Shown: positions 39,113 through 48,829 of the stretch, in pieces
How positions within the stretch are numbered: position 1 is the first letter of the stretch
Layout of the letters: each line of letters opens with the position of its first letter
Notes under the pieces: model-generated
What the model saw: only the letters and a program-made list of their open reading frames with translations
What the model was told of the DNA's origin: nothing
Database searches by the model: none
Program-made: the position numbers and the translations under genes
NCBI GenBank assembly: GCA_021325095.1
Contig: JAJPHV010000124.1
Span: 1-64,000 of the forward strand
Direction: 5' to 3'
Source: Chloroflexota bacterium
GTDB lineage: Bacteria > Chloroflexota > Anaerolineae > Aggregatilineales > UBA2796
Length of the DNA: 64,000 nucleotides

Positions 39113-41647
39113 ATGCAGCACCATTCACAGGAAAAAACGATCATCGTCGTGGGTAACGGCATGGTCGGCCACCGACTTCTGGATTTGCTGATTCGACGTG
39201 GCGCGGCCCGCACTTATCGGCTGGTGACCTTCTGCGAAGAGCCTCAACTCGCCTATGATCGTGTGGCCCTGAGCAGCTATTTTTCCGGCAAAACGGCTGA
39301 TGAACTTTCGCTTGTCCCTCTTGGACTGTACGAGGAAAACGCTGTTCAGGTTTATGTCGGAGATCGCGTTGTGGCGATTGATCGGAGGCGACAGTGCGTG
39401 ATCTCCGCGAACGGTGTTTGTGTTGAATACGATAAGTTAGTGCTCGCAACGGGTTCTTACCCCTTTGTTCCGCCGATCAAGGGCAAAGAAACGCAGGGCA
39501 CATTCGTCTATCGTACACTCCAGGACGCGGATGCGATACGCGCCTATGCTGACAAGGCCCGGATCGGCGCCGTGGTTGGCGGCGGCCTGCTAGGGCTGGA
39601 ATGCGCCAACGCCCTCAAAAATCTGGGCCTTGAAACGCACGTTATTGAGTTCTCGCCCAGGCTGATGGCTGTCCAGGTGGATGATCTGGGCGGCGCACTG
39701 CTGCGACAAAAAATCGAAGCGCTTGGTATCCACGTTCATACCAGCAAATCAACCACTGAGATCGTCTCTCACGATAATCGTGTCGTCAGAATGCGTTTTG
39801 ACGATGGCTCAGAACTAGAAACCGACCTGATTGTTTTTTCCGCCGGGGTTCGCCCACGCGATGAACTGGCGCGCGCTTGCGGACTGGCGCTTGGCGAACG
39901 CGGCGGTATCCAGATCGATGAGCAGTGCCGTACTTCCGATCCGCACATTTTTGCGATTGGCGAATGCGCCGCTTATCAGAACCGGACATTTGGCCTGGTT
40001 GCGCCAGGTTACACAATGGCAGGGATTGTTGCCGACGTCTTGATGGAGCCGGGCACGGCCACCCGATTCACCGGTGCAGATATGTCCACCAAGCTCAAGC
40101 TGATGGGGGTCGAGGTTGCCAGTTTTGGCGATGCCTTCGGGTCGACTCCCGGCGCAAAGACTTTCTCCATGCTCGATGCGCTGGCGGGCACTTATAAGAA
40201 GTTGACGTTGAGCGAGGATGGTAAACGAATCCTGGGCGGCATTCTGGTGGGCGATGCCTCCGCCTATGGCCTGCTGCATCAGATGATGCAAAGCGGCATG
40301 GCTTTGCCACCTCATGCTGAAGACCTGTTGTTACCCCCTCGCGCTGAAGGCACGGGTAAGAAGCCGCTGGGCATTGATGCATTTCCCGATTCAGCTCGTA
40401 TTTGCACCTGCGAAAATGTAGACAAAGGCGCGATCTGCGGCGCAATCCGCCAGCAGAACCTGACCACTGTCACCGACGTGAAACGCTGCACAAAAGCAGG
40501 GACAGGCTGCGGCGGCTGCGTTCCCATGCTGAATGATATTCTCCAGAGCGAGCTAAAGCGCGCCGGAAAAAAGATCGTCAATCACCTGTGCGAACATTTC
40601 TCCTATTCGCGCCAGGAGCTTTATCATCTGGCCCGCATCCATGAGATCAAATCCTTTGACGACCTGCTGCAACGGCATGGTCGCGGGCTGGGCTGCGAAA
40701 TCTGTAAGCCAGCCGTTGCTTCGATTCTGGCCTCACTCTGGAATGAACACATCCTGGAACCCGAGCGGGCTGCGCTGCAAGACACGAACGATTACTTCAT
40801 GGCAAATATGCAGCGTGATGGATCGTACTCGGTGGTGCCGCGCATTCCCGGCGGCGAGATCACGCCGGAAAAGTTGATCGTCATCGGTCAGGTGGCGCAG
40901 GAATTCAATCTATATGTGAAGATCACGGGCGGCCAGCGTATTGACATGTTCGGCGCACGGGTCGATCAATTGCCACACATCTGGAAGCGCCTGATCGATG
41001 CCGGGTTCGAATCCGGGCACGCCTACGGCAAAGCACTGCGCACCGTCAAATCCTGCGTAGGGACGACTTGGTGTCGTTACGGTCAGCAGGATTCAGTAGG
41101 GCTGGCGATCAAGCTTGAAAACCGCTACAAAGGGCTGCGCGCTCCGCACAAAGTCAAAGCTGCTGTGTCTGGTTGCACCCGCGAATGCGCCGAAGCGCAA
41201 AGCAAGGATTTCGGCGTGATCGCTACCGAAAAAGGCTACAACCTGTATCTGGGCGGCAACGGCGGAATGAAGCCCCAGCACGCGCTCCTCTTCGCGCAGG
41301 ATTTATCTGAAGAACAGGTCATCCAATACGTTGATCGATACCTCATGTTCTACATCCGCACGGCGGATCGGCTGCAACGCACGGCAACATGGCTGAACAA
41401 CCTGGAAGGAGGGATCGACTATCTGCGGGAAGTGATCATCGAAGATTCGCTGGGCATTGCTGCCGAACTCGAGGCAGATATGGCTCGCACCCTCGACGCT
41501 TACCAGTGCGAATGGAAGGCCACGCTGGATGATCCGGAAAAGCTCCGTCGTTTCCGTCATTTCGTCAACACCGACCAGCCCGATCCAAATCTCGTTTATG
41601 TCGAAGAGCGCGGGCAAAAACGCCCGGCCTTTGCCCACGAAAAGTAA
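39113..41647 (+). CDS. nirB: Assimilatory nitrite reductase [NAD(P)H], large subunit
   Basis: 844 residues, family length. Order: FAD/NAD-binding oxidoreductase (IIVVGNGMVGHRLLDLL, GAVVGGGLLGLECANAL), BFD-type [2Fe-2S] Cys cluster (ICTCENV... KRCTKAGTGCGGCVPM), then siroheme/[4Fe-4S] half with KSCVGTTWCR and SGCTRECAEA (four cluster Cys). It reduces nitrite to ammonium in the cytosol. ATG 39113 has GAGGAGG upstream. First gene of nirB-nirD-narK-nasA. Confidence 0.95.
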   Translation: MQHHSQEKTIIVVGNGMVGHRLLDLLIRRGAARTYRLVTFCEEPQLAYDRVALSSYFSGKTADELSLVPLGLYEENAVQVYVGDRVVAIDRRRQCVISANGVCVEYDKLVLATGSYPFVPPIKGKETQGTFVYRTLQDADAIRAYADKARIGAVVGGGLLGLECANALKNLGLETHVIEFSPRLMAVQVDDLGGALLRQKIEALGIHVHTSKSTTEIVSHDNRVVRMRFDDGSELETDLIVFSAGVRPRDELARACGLALGERGGIQIDEQCRTSDPHIFAIGECAAYQNRTFGLVAPGYTMAGIVADVLMEPGTATRFTGADMSTKLKLMGVEVASFGDAFGSTPGAKTFSMLDALAGTYKKLTLSEDGKRILGGILVGDASAYGLLHQMMQSGMALPPHAEDLLLPPRAEGTGKKPLGIDAFPDSARICTCENVDKGAICGAIRQQNLTTVTDVKRCTKAGTGCGGCVPMLNDILQSELKRAGKKIVNHLCEHFSYSRQELYHLARIHEIKSFDDLLQRHGRGLGCEICKPAVASILASLWNEHILEPERAALQDTNDYFMANMQRDGSYSVVPRIPGGEITPEKLIVIGQVAQEFNLYVKITGGQRIDMFGARVDQLPHIWKRLIDAGFESGHAYGKALRTVKSCVGTTWCRYGQQDSVGLAIKLENRYKGLRAPHKVKAAVSGCTRECAEAQSKDFGVIATEKGYNLYLGGNGGMKPQHALLFAQDLSEEQVIQYVDRYLMFYIRTADRLQRTATWLNNLEGGIDYLREVIIEDSLGIAAELEADMARTLDAYQCEWKATLDDPEKLRRFRHFVNTDQPDPNLVYVEERGQKRPAFAHEK

Positions 41648-41670
41648 GTTTGATCAAAAAGGGGGAAGCC

Positions 41671-42063
41671 ATGTTTGCACCGCAAACCATTGCCGAAGCT
41701 ACAAATCAGGTTGCTCACCGATGGCACCCTGTCTGCGCAGTAAAAGATATTGTGCCGTTCACAGGTGTTGCCGCGTTCATCGATGGAGAACAGATCGCTA
41801 TTTTCCACCTGCCTACGCCGACAGGCGAGGCGCAGTGCTACGCCATCAGCAACTATGATCCGTTCAGCAAGGTCAACGTCATTGCGCGTGGATTGGTTGG
41901 AGATAAAAACGGCATCCCCAAAGTCGCTTCGCCTATCTACAAAAACACCTTCAATCTGTTGACTGGACAGTGTTTTGAAGATGAAACCGTCAGGCTGCGC
42001 ACCTGGCCGATCTGCATTGTTGATGGAATCGTCCACATTGCTGTCAGTGATTCTGGTGAATAG
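41671..42063 (+). CDS. nirD: Nitrite reductase small subunit (NirD, Rieske-like)
   Basis: 130 residues from ATG 41671 (AGGGGGAAG upstream). A Rieske-fold domain starting HPVCAVKDIVPFTGVAAFIDGEQIAIFHLP, with CYAISNYDPFSKVNVIARGLVGDKNGIPKVASPIYKNTFNLLTGQCFED. As in other NirD proteins the Rieske Cys/His ligands are absent, so it carries no cluster and is a structural partner of NirB, encoded 23 bases upstream. Confidence 0.93.
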   Translation: MFAPQTIAEATNQVAHRWHPVCAVKDIVPFTGVAAFIDGEQIAIFHLPTPTGEAQCYAISNYDPFSKVNVIARGLVGDKNGIPKVASPIYKNTFNLLTGQCFEDETVRLRTWPICIVDGIVHIAVSDSGE

Positions 42064-42087
42064 CCACCACATACGGAGTGTAATCCC

Positions 42088-43350
42088 ATGCATCTCAAAG
42101 ATTTCGCCAAAAGCGGCAACCCCAAAACACTGTTCAGCGCCTTTCTGTACTTCGACATCAGCTTCATGATCTGGGTGATGCTGGGACCGCTTGGTAATTC
42201 GATTGGCGATCAGTTTCACCTGACCGCCTCGCAAAAAGGCTTGATGACCGGGCTGCCTGTGCTGAGTGGCTCATTGCTGCGGCTGGTGCTTGGCCCGCTG
42301 GCGGATCGCATCGGCGGGCGCAACACAGCACTGCTCGGCCTGTCGCTGACTTTTGTTCCGCTGCTGCTGGGCGGGCTGGCGGCCAATTCCTATGAAGTGG
42401 TGCTGCTGATCGGGCTGCTGCTGGGCATCGCAGGAGCCAGCTTTGCAGTTGCCCTGCCGCTGGCAAGCGGTTGGTATCCACCGGAGCAACAGGGGCTTGT
42501 TTTGGGCATCGCCGGGGCCGGGAACAGCGGCACAGTGCTAGCCTCGTTGTTTGCCCCCCGTCTGGCGGAGCGCTTCGGCAGTTGGCAGCCGGTTTTATTG
42601 CTCGCCATGATCCCTGTCGCCGCTGCCTGGCTGGTCGTGGCGCTGCTGGCGAAAGACGCACCCGGCAAGCCTGCCGCCAAAACGCTCAAGGAATATGCTG
42701 CTATCTTCCGGCAAGCCGATACGCTGTGGTTCAGCCTGTTCTACAGCGTAACCTTCGGCGGCTTTGTGGGGCTTTCGACCTTCCTGCCAATTTTCTTCCA
42801 CGATCAATATGGCCTGGATAAAGTCGCTGCCGGAAATTTTGCTGCGCTGTGCGTCTTTGCAGGCAGTTTTGTCAGGCCAATTGGCGGCTACCTCGCAGAT
42901 CGCTTCGGCGGGATACGCATTCTGGTCGTACTGTATGCTGCCATCGGATTGCTGGCGCTGTTGATTGGCAGCCTGCCTGCGCTTGGTATCGAAACAGTGC
43001 TGCTGTTCCTCATGATGACTCTGCTCGGCAGCGGCAACGGCTCGGTATTCCAGATCGTCCCCCAACGCTTCCCAAAAGAGATCGGTCTGGTGACGGGTAT
43101 TGTCGGCGCTGTTGGCGGGATCGGTGGGTTTCTGCTCCCCAATCTGCTGGGAAGCCTCAAAGATATGACCGGATCGTATGGCAGCGGCTTTCTGGTCTAT
43201 ACGGTTGCCGCGTTGGCCTGCGTCGGCCTGATCCTGGCGGTGCGTGGCGCATGGCGGCGTGCGTGGGCGGGCGATGGCGGGCGCGCCCGGAATAGTGCAT
43301 CGGCTGCTGTGCCAGCCCCTGCGGCATTCTCGAATACGGTTACTGACTGA
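42088..43350 (+). CDS. Nitrate/nitrite MFS transporter, NarK/NasA type
   Basis: 420 residues, twelve membrane segments. The NNP-family signatures are present: GNSIGDQFHLTASQKGLMTGLPVLSGSLLRLVLGPLADRIGGRN, and the Gly-rich motifs GIAGAGNSGTVLASLFAPRLAERFG and GIVGAVGGIGGFLLPNLLGSLKDMTGSYGSGF. Arg in the LLRLVLGPLADR segment corresponds to the substrate-binding Arg. It imports nitrate for the nitrate reductase encoded next, probably with nitrite exchange or proton symport. Confidence 0.93.
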   Translation: MHLKDFAKSGNPKTLFSAFLYFDISFMIWVMLGPLGNSIGDQFHLTASQKGLMTGLPVLSGSLLRLVLGPLADRIGGRNTALLGLSLTFVPLLLGGLAANSYEVVLLIGLLLGIAGASFAVALPLASGWYPPEQQGLVLGIAGAGNSGTVLASLFAPRLAERFGSWQPVLLLAMIPVAAAWLVVALLAKDAPGKPAAKTLKEYAAIFRQADTLWFSLFYSVTFGGFVGLSTFLPIFFHDQYGLDKVAAGNFAALCVFAGSFVRPIGGYLADRFGGIRILVVLYAAIGLLALLIGSLPALGIETVLLFLMMTLLGSGNGSVFQIVPQRFPKEIGLVTGIVGAVGGIGGFLLPNLLGSLKDMTGSYGSGFLVYTVAALACVGLILAVRGAWRRAWAGDGGRARNSASAAVPAPAAFSNTVTD

Positions 43351-43395
43351 CCTTCTCTCCATGATCTGATTGAGTGCCTGCAAAGAGGGGGCGTC

Positions 43396-45516
43396 ATGCA
43401 CCAGATCGAACGTGATAGCACTGGCAAACGTACAGGCAAGGTCATTTGCCCGTACTGCGGAGTCGGCTGCCTGATGGATGTTGCGACACAGACCAATCGC
43501 ATTCTTGAAGTGCATGGCACCGCTGAGTCGCCCGTGAATCAAGGACGGTTATGCCCGAAGGGTGCATTGTCGAGCCACATCCTCGATCTTCCAGGCCGCT
43601 TGCTGACTCCCCAATTCAGAAATGATCGTGCTGATGAGTGGATGGATCTGGATTGGCCGACGGCGCTGGCGCAAGTGAGCGCCCGGTTGCACGACATTAT
43701 CGAGCGCTACGGCCCGGATTCGGTGGCGCTCTATGGCTCCGGTCAGCTCGATACCGAGGCATGGTATCTTGGCAATAAACTGTTCAAAGGCTATATCGGC
43801 TCCAATCATGTCGATAGTAACAGCCGCTTATGTATGGCAAGCGCCGTCGCTGCTTACCAATCAACACTGGGCAGCGACGGCCCGCCAACCTGCTACGACG
43901 ACATCGTCCACAGCGACTGCTATCTGATCGCAGGCAGCAACATGGCCGATACGCATCCCGTGACTTTTCAACGCTTGAAAGCGCATCGTCATCGCAACCC
44001 GAACGTCAAAATGATTGTGCTCGATCCGCGTTATACCCATACTGCGCAGGTCGCCGATATTCACGTTCCGTTGTTGCCCGGCAGCGACATTGCCTTCTTC
44101 AATGCCATTGCCCGGATTGCGCTGGATCGTGGGCGTGAGGATTGCCGGTTCATCGAAGATCACACCACAGGCTTTGAAGCCTACGCCGCGCTGCTCTGTT
44201 CGCTCGACCTGCACGAGCTTGCTGCGATCTGCGGTGTGCCGCTCAACCTGATCAATCATGCAGCCGACGTGATCCTTCAGTCGCGGGCGTTACTGTCATT
44301 CTACTGCATGGGGCTTGGGCAAAGCAGCAGTGGAACCGCCAAAAATCAGTCGCTGATCGACTTGCACCTGCTCTTAGGTCAAATTGGCAGGCCAGGAGCA
44401 GGGCCATTCTCGCTGACCGGACAACCGAATGCGATGGGCGGACGCGAACTAGGCGGGCTGGCTCATCTGCTGCCGGGCTACAGGCTGATCGAGAACACAG
44501 ATCACCGCCGCGAGGTAGAACAAGCCTGGCACATCCCCGAAGGCAGCATTGCTGCTCAACCGGGCCTGACCGCAGTGGAGATGTTCAAAGCGCTTGATTC
44601 TGGGCGGCTGAAAGCGATCTGGATCGTGTGTAACAATCCGCTGGTCAGCCTGCCGAATCTGGCACTGGCAAAACAGGCACTTCAAAAGGCGGAACTGGTC
44701 ATCGTGCAAGATTGCTTCGAGACGGAAACGACTCGCGTGGCCGATTTTGTTCTGCCTGCCGCGCAGTGGATAGAAAAATCGGGCACGATGACCAACAGCG
44801 AACGGCGTGTTACTCGCTCTATCCAACTGGCTGAACCGCCCGGTGAAGCGAAGCCAGATTGGTGGATTTTCAGTCGGGTGGCCCAGGCAATGGGTTACAC
44901 CGGATTCGGTTATGATGGCATCGACTCGATCTGGGATGAATACCGCCTCCTCACACGAAATCGTCCCTGCGATCAGGTCGGCATTACCAATAAGCGCTTA
45001 AAGACCCAGCAGATTCAATGGCCTTGCCCTTCCGAAGATCATCCCGGTACAGCCCGTCGCTACATCGACTATCAGTTTGCGACTCCCGATAAACGGGCTC
45101 GATTTATTGCCTGCCGATACGAAGAACCCAAAGAACTGCCAACGCTGGCCTTCCCGTTAATGCTCACCACCGGGCGTATCGCATCCCAGTGGCACACGAT
45201 GACGCGCACAGGCAAAATAGCCCGTCTGGCAAAGCAATCAGCCGATCCATATATTGAAATCCACCCTTCTGACGCACACCTATATTCCCTCAACAATGGC
45301 GATGCCGTCAGGGTCGAGAGTATGCGCGGCTGTGTGACCGTCCGGGCCAAGCTCAACGATCTTCTGCGTCCAGGCGTTGTGTTTATGCCATTCCACTGGG
45401 GCGATCTGTTCCGCTCGGGGGTTGCTGCCAATGAGTTGACAAGCGATGCGGTTGACCCGATCTCGAAAGAGCCAGAATACAAAGTCTGTGCTGTACGAAT
45501 AATGAAAGCCAGCTAA
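43396..45516 (+). CDS. Assimilatory nitrate reductase, molybdopterin catalytic subunit
   Basis: 706 residues, NarB/NasA-type length. The N-terminal [4Fe-4S] ligands are C18, C21, C25 (CPYCGVGC) and C53 (GRLCPKG). Mo-coordinating C146 is in SNSRLCMASA. Also present: TFQRLKAHRHRNPNVKMIVLDPRYT, GQPNAMGGRELGG, NNPLVSLPN, and the C-terminal GRIASQWHTMTRTGK and FHWGDLF. It needs bis-MGD cofactor and most likely ferredoxin, as no NAD(P)H-oxidising partner is encoded. Last gene of the operon, ATG with GAGGGGG upstream. The IS110 fragment begins directly behind it. Confidence 0.94.
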   Translation: MHQIERDSTGKRTGKVICPYCGVGCLMDVATQTNRILEVHGTAESPVNQGRLCPKGALSSHILDLPGRLLTPQFRNDRADEWMDLDWPTALAQVSARLHDIIERYGPDSVALYGSGQLDTEAWYLGNKLFKGYIGSNHVDSNSRLCMASAVAAYQSTLGSDGPPTCYDDIVHSDCYLIAGSNMADTHPVTFQRLKAHRHRNPNVKMIVLDPRYTHTAQVADIHVPLLPGSDIAFFNAIARIALDRGREDCRFIEDHTTGFEAYAALLCSLDLHELAAICGVPLNLINHAADVILQSRALLSFYCMGLGQSSSGTAKNQSLIDLHLLLGQIGRPGAGPFSLTGQPNAMGGRELGGLAHLLPGYRLIENTDHRREVEQAWHIPEGSIAAQPGLTAVEMFKALDSGRLKAIWIVCNNPLVSLPNLALAKQALQKAELVIVQDCFETETTRVADFVLPAAQWIEKSGTMTNSERRVTRSIQLAEPPGEAKPDWWIFSRVAQAMGYTGFGYDGIDSIWDEYRLLTRNRPCDQVGITNKRLKTQQIQWPCPSEDHPGTARRYIDYQFATPDKRARFIACRYEEPKELPTLAFPLMLTTGRIASQWHTMTRTGKIARLAKQSADPYIEIHPSDAHLYSLNNGDAVRVESMRGCVTVRAKLNDLLRPGVVFMPFHWGDLFRSGVAANELTSDAVDPISKEPEYKVCAVRIMKAS

Positions 45517-46094
45517 ACGGAAGCCAGGTGGTGGGCGCTGGGAAAGCGGTGCATATCCCAGCCAATCTCCGCCAGAATATCCTCAGCCAGACGACGACCA
45601 ATATCTGGGATGGTGCAAAGGCGTTCAATCAGGTCTGCCTGGTCATGGCCTGCAAATTCGGGCACTACACTGCGCACTTGCGCGGTCTAAGCTGGACTTT
45701 GCACATCTTCATAGTTTGAATGTGCCGATGGCATGGGCACAGCCCCAAATGGCTTCTGACTTTTTCAATGTGTTGCGGTCAAGCCCGTATTTGAAAAGTC
45801 CGATAGCCTTGGATAGCTGCCTGCACACTCAGGCCATTTGGCGAGAATTGTCATGTGCAAAGCCCAGCTTATCCCGTAGCATTCTCCTAACCCTGTGTGG
45901 ACAATGGTTGTTTGCTACTTCCATCGTATCCACTTCAGGGCTTCTTTTGCACCGTACACGAGCTAAGATTGGGTCTTCCACGACCCACAGGTTACTCCTA
46001 CGCGCACGCTTTCCCAACATGAGCCATACCGTTTCACTTTACCGGACATCTGTGCGACAATCAAGCGACTACGTATGAGTAGGGTTGATGCGAG
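45517..46094. other. Non-coding region with transposase debris
   Basis: About 580 bases between the nitrate reductase and the site-2 protease genes. 45524-45680 is an IS110 transposase fragment (separate entry). The rest has short open frames on both strands without ribosome binding sites or recognisable domains, and looks like decayed DNA. GCGCACTTGCGC (about 45673-45684) is a perfect 12-base palindrome. Confidence 0.5.
45524..45680 (-). pseudogene. IS110-family transposase fragment (C-terminal domain)
   Basis: On the minus strand a continuous frame reads VVPEFAGHDQADLIERL, CTIPDIGRRLAEDILAEIGW and DMHRFPSAHHLAS, the start of the Transposase_20 domain of IS110/IS116 enzymes (LxxIPGIGxxTAxxLLAEIG, RFxSxxxLAxW). 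It is cut off exactly where the WAG should follow, next to the nitrate reductase stop codon. No catalytic DEDD domain remains. It marks the second edge of the nitrate block. Confidence 0.7.
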
Positions 46095-47222
46095 ATGTCC
46101 AGCACTATTCGTCTGGGACGGCTGCACGGGATCGTCGTCAACGTTCACGTCACCTTCTTGCCGGTGCTGATCGGGGCGGCGTGGTTGGGCTGGGCGCGCT
46201 ATGGTGGCTTCCAGGGCGCTGCTTTCGGCGCGCTGGCCGTACTGTTACTGTTTGCCTGCGTGCTGCTGCACGAGATGGCGCACAGTTTCCAGGCCAGAGT
46301 GCGGGGCATCGGCGTTCAGGAGATCGTATTGTTGCCCTTCGGTGGGTTGACCAATCTGGACCTCCTTGCTATCGAACCGGAGGACGAAATCGGAATTGCG
46401 CTGGCGGGGCCGCTGGCGAATCTGGGCCTGGGGCTGCTGTTTGGTCTGATCGCCTCCGGTGCGGCCATCGCCGACGGACAGAACATCAGAATGCTGACCT
46501 GGCAATCGCTTCAACAGCCCACCGTGCTGGGCCTGACGATCTACCTGGCAATCGCTAACCTGGTTCTGGCCCTTTTTAATCTGCTGCCTGCGCTTCCGTT
46601 GGATGGTGGGCGCGTGCTGCGCGCCCTGTTGAGTTCGCGGATGTCTGTGGTGGCCGCTACCCATCGCGCCGCCATAGCCGGGCGTTCCTTCGGCGCAGGT
46701 ATAGCCGCCGTCGGGTTCATGATCCTGGCACTCGGCGTTGTTCCATATGGGCTGGCGCTGATTATGGTGGCGGCGGCGCTGTATGGCGGCGCCACCTACG
46801 AAGACCGCGTGACGCGACGACAGGTCTTGCTCGAGGCCTGGACGGTTGGGCAGGTTTTCAAGCCAGCCGCGCAGACCGTTTCGCCCCACGATCCGCTGCA
46901 CGCGGCGCTGGATGGCGTATCGAAAGGCTTGGTCGTGCCGGTGGTGGTGATGATCGGCGAACACGCACGGTTGATCGGGTTGGTGACAGCCCACGAACTG
47001 CGGAATATGACCCGTGCCGATCACTTGAGCGTTGCCCATGTCATGCGTACACAGTTTCCTAGCGTTCGCCCGTCCGATCCCTTGTGGCTGGCCTATGAGA
47101 AATTGCAGCAGTCGCATCTGTTTGCCGTGCCCGTCGTGAGCCAGGATGATCTGTGCGGACTGATCTCGCTGGCCGACATCCGGCACGCGCTGCGCACCCA
47201 TCGCCAGTTGCCCCCTCACTAG
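46095..47222 (+). CDS. Site-2 protease-like membrane metalloprotease with CBS domains
   Basis: 375 residues. The zinc site HEMAH is in LLFACVLLHEMAHSFQAR (about 49-66), with the second motif NLLPALPLDGGRVLRALL near 160-177 supplying the Asp ligand. About six membrane segments are followed by a C-terminal CBS pair (ELRNMTRADHLSVAHVMRTQFPSVRPSDPLWLAYEKLQQSHLFAVPVV). M50B family, cleaving transmembrane substrates such as anti-sigma factors; CBS domains usually sense adenosine nucleotides. The target is not evident in the neighbourhood. Confidence 0.9.
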   Translation: MSSTIRLGRLHGIVVNVHVTFLPVLIGAAWLGWARYGGFQGAAFGALAVLLLFACVLLHEMAHSFQARVRGIGVQEIVLLPFGGLTNLDLLAIEPEDEIGIALAGPLANLGLGLLFGLIASGAAIADGQNIRMLTWQSLQQPTVLGLTIYLAIANLVLALFNLLPALPLDGGRVLRALLSSRMSVVAATHRAAIAGRSFGAGIAAVGFMILALGVVPYGLALIMVAAALYGGATYEDRVTRRQVLLEAWTVGQVFKPAAQTVSPHDPLHAALDGVSKGLVVPVVVMIGEHARLIGLVTAHELRNMTRADHLSVAHVMRTQFPSVRPSDPLWLAYEKLQQSHLFAVPVVSQDDLCGLISLADIRHALRTHRQLPPH

Positions 47223-47234
47223 AATGGCGACATC

Positions 47235-47429
47235 ATGTGGAAACTGCCCGTGCTCATCGCAATTGTCTCGCTGGTCAGCGCCGTCGCTGCTGTACTGATT
47301 GTCCAGTTTATCCTGCTAAACCTGAACGTCTCGGAGGCGGTCACTAACCCGGTCGCCTTGATCGCCGGGCTGGGCGCAATTGCAGTGGCCGAGTGGCGCG
47401 TGCGGCGCTGGTGGGCAAAGCGCCATTAG
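47235..47429 (+). CDS. Small membrane protein
   Basis: 64 residues, 12 bases downstream of the site-2 protease gene. Two hydrophobic segments (PVLIAIVSLVSAVAAVLIVQFILL and VALIAGLGAIAVAEW) and a positively charged C-terminus (RVRRWWAKRH). The ribosome binding site is weak, but co-orientation and composition support a real gene. Function unknown; it could be an accessory of the protease. Confidence 0.5.
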   Translation: MWKLPVLIAIVSLVSAVAAVLIVQFILLNLNVSEAVTNPVALIAGLGAIAVAEWRVRRWWAKRH

Positions 47430-48121
47430 CCCATCGTAAATTCGGTCAGAGGAATTTTGGGGTTAGCGACGGCCCTGACAATGGTCAGGATTCGAGATCG
47501 CTGGTTCCCCCACTCGTAAATAACCTGCCTGGGCAGTGTAAAGCCATCCAGCGTTTGCAGGCCGCCCGCCGGTCTGATCGTCAGTGGGAGCACCTGCCTC
47601 AGTTCAGCGTAGTAAGCCTCGGTACGCACGGAATCGACGGTATCGTCCGCGTTGAAGCGGATTTCAGCCACATCGTCCGGTTGGTTTTCGGGCGATGCTT
47701 GCAACGATTTCTCGCCGAGCGACTTGAGCACGACGCCGGGCATCGTTAGCGGCGTGAGCAGCGCGCAGGCTTCTCCCCACAGACGGCGGCGTGCCCCCTG
47801 AATGGCGACAGGATCGCTGGCCTGTTCCACCTGGTTGCCGACCCGATAATAAACAGCCCCACTATCAAAACTGGTGGAGAAGTAATGCAGCGGCAAGCCA
47901 AATAATTTCCATGTCTCGTCCCAACGCCAATGGCTGTCCGTGACAATGCGCGACACGACATGGACTCTGACGGGCAGGCCCAGCCAACCCCGGCGCTGCC
48001 CGACCATCTCCAACTCTACACTTTCTAATGGAAGAGGGCGCAGGCCATAGCGGGCGCGAACAGCCCTTTGCAAAAGATCACGCGCCGCCGGATCGCCTTT
48101 GGCAAGTGAGAGGAAAGACAT
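47426..48121 (-). CDS. Conserved-looking protein of unknown function
   Basis: 231 residues from ATG 48121, with CAGGAGA upstream; the open frame continues 75 codons further without support. It starts FLSLAKGDPAARDLLQRAVRARYGLRPLPLESVELEM, then GLPVRVHVVSRIVTDSHWRWDETWKLFGLPLHYFSTSFDSGAVYYR, all of soluble character. No motif I recognise. Its end overlaps the end of the small membrane protein gene on the other strand by four bases. Confidence 0.65.
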   Translation of the reverse strand: MSFLSLAKGDPAARDLLQRAVRARYGLRPLPLESVELEMVGQRRGWLGLPVRVHVVSRIVTDSHWRWDETWKLFGLPLHYFSTSFDSGAVYYRVGNQVEQASDPVAIQGARRRLWGEACALLTPLTMPGVVLKSLGEKSLQASPENQPDDVAEIRFNADDTVDSVRTEAYYAELRQVLPLTIRPAGGLQTLDGFTLPRQVIYEWGNQRSRILTIVRAVANPKIPLTEFTMG

Positions 48122-48288
48122 CGTTGTAGTCTCCTGGTGAATCCCCATGCTGCGATGATAAATGTTGCCAGAGAACAACCAGACGGACACGGCAATGCCT
48201 GGCACTTGCCGGTAATTGTAAAACGAACTGCCTGACGCTTCAAGCGGCCTCACTTTAACTATAATATGCACAGGAGGGCCGGCCAGGC

Positions 48289-48771
48289 ATGGATTCTGTC
48301 CAACTGCTCTTGATCGTGTGTTTTCTCGGTGGGCTGATCGGCGCACTGATCACGCCCCTTGTCTTTTGGAGCAAGGGGCGGAAGCCCGCCAGCGGCTTCT
48401 TCGCTGGCGTCCTGGTCGGCACGCTCGGCAACCTGCTCCTGCTCGTTCCGCTCTGGCTCCTGGTCAAGCCCAGACAGGTCTATCGCCTGACGGACGGCTT
48501 CGACATATCGGTTGCCTATAACCTGGGTGTGGCGGCGCTCCTCGGCGGGCGGCACGAGGAAGCCCGGTACTATTTTGTACAGGTGACGCAGGCCGATACG
48601 CAAAATACCGCTGCCTGGCTGTATCTGGCGAACCTGGCGACCACGCCGCTCGAAGCGTGGAGCTACATTCAGCAGGCCCGCGCCATCGACGCAGCCGATC
48701 CCGCCGTACAGCAGGCAGTGGCTCATACCTGGCCCCAGGTGCAGCATTTGTATGGAGAAGGCAATCGATAG
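48289..48771 (+). CDS. Membrane protein with TPR-like C-terminus
   Basis: 160 residues. Two membrane segments (about 5-27 and 37-60) are followed by a TPR-like stretch (SVAYNLGVAALLGGRHEEARYYFVQVTQADTQNTAAWLYLANLATTPLEAWSYIQQARAIDAADP). ATG 48289 follows GGAGGG. Function unknown; similar in layout to the TPR pair at 24288-26182. Confidence 0.65.
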   Translation: MDSVQLLLIVCFLGGLIGALITPLVFWSKGRKPASGFFAGVLVGTLGNLLLLVPLWLLVKPRQVYRLTDGFDISVAYNLGVAALLGGRHEEARYYFVQVTQADTQNTAAWLYLANLATTPLEAWSYIQQARAIDAADPAVQQAVAHTWPQVQHLYGEGNR

Positions 48772-48829
48772 TTTGAAGTGCGGACAGGGTATAATGGCGC
48801 GCGTTCGGCCCCCAACTTCCGGAGTCAAT

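Noticed and set aside
45716-46078. Possible genes in the region after the nitrate reductase
   Set aside because: Short frames on both strands lack ribosome binding sites and recognisable motifs. Next to an IS110 fragment, this is more likely decayed DNA.
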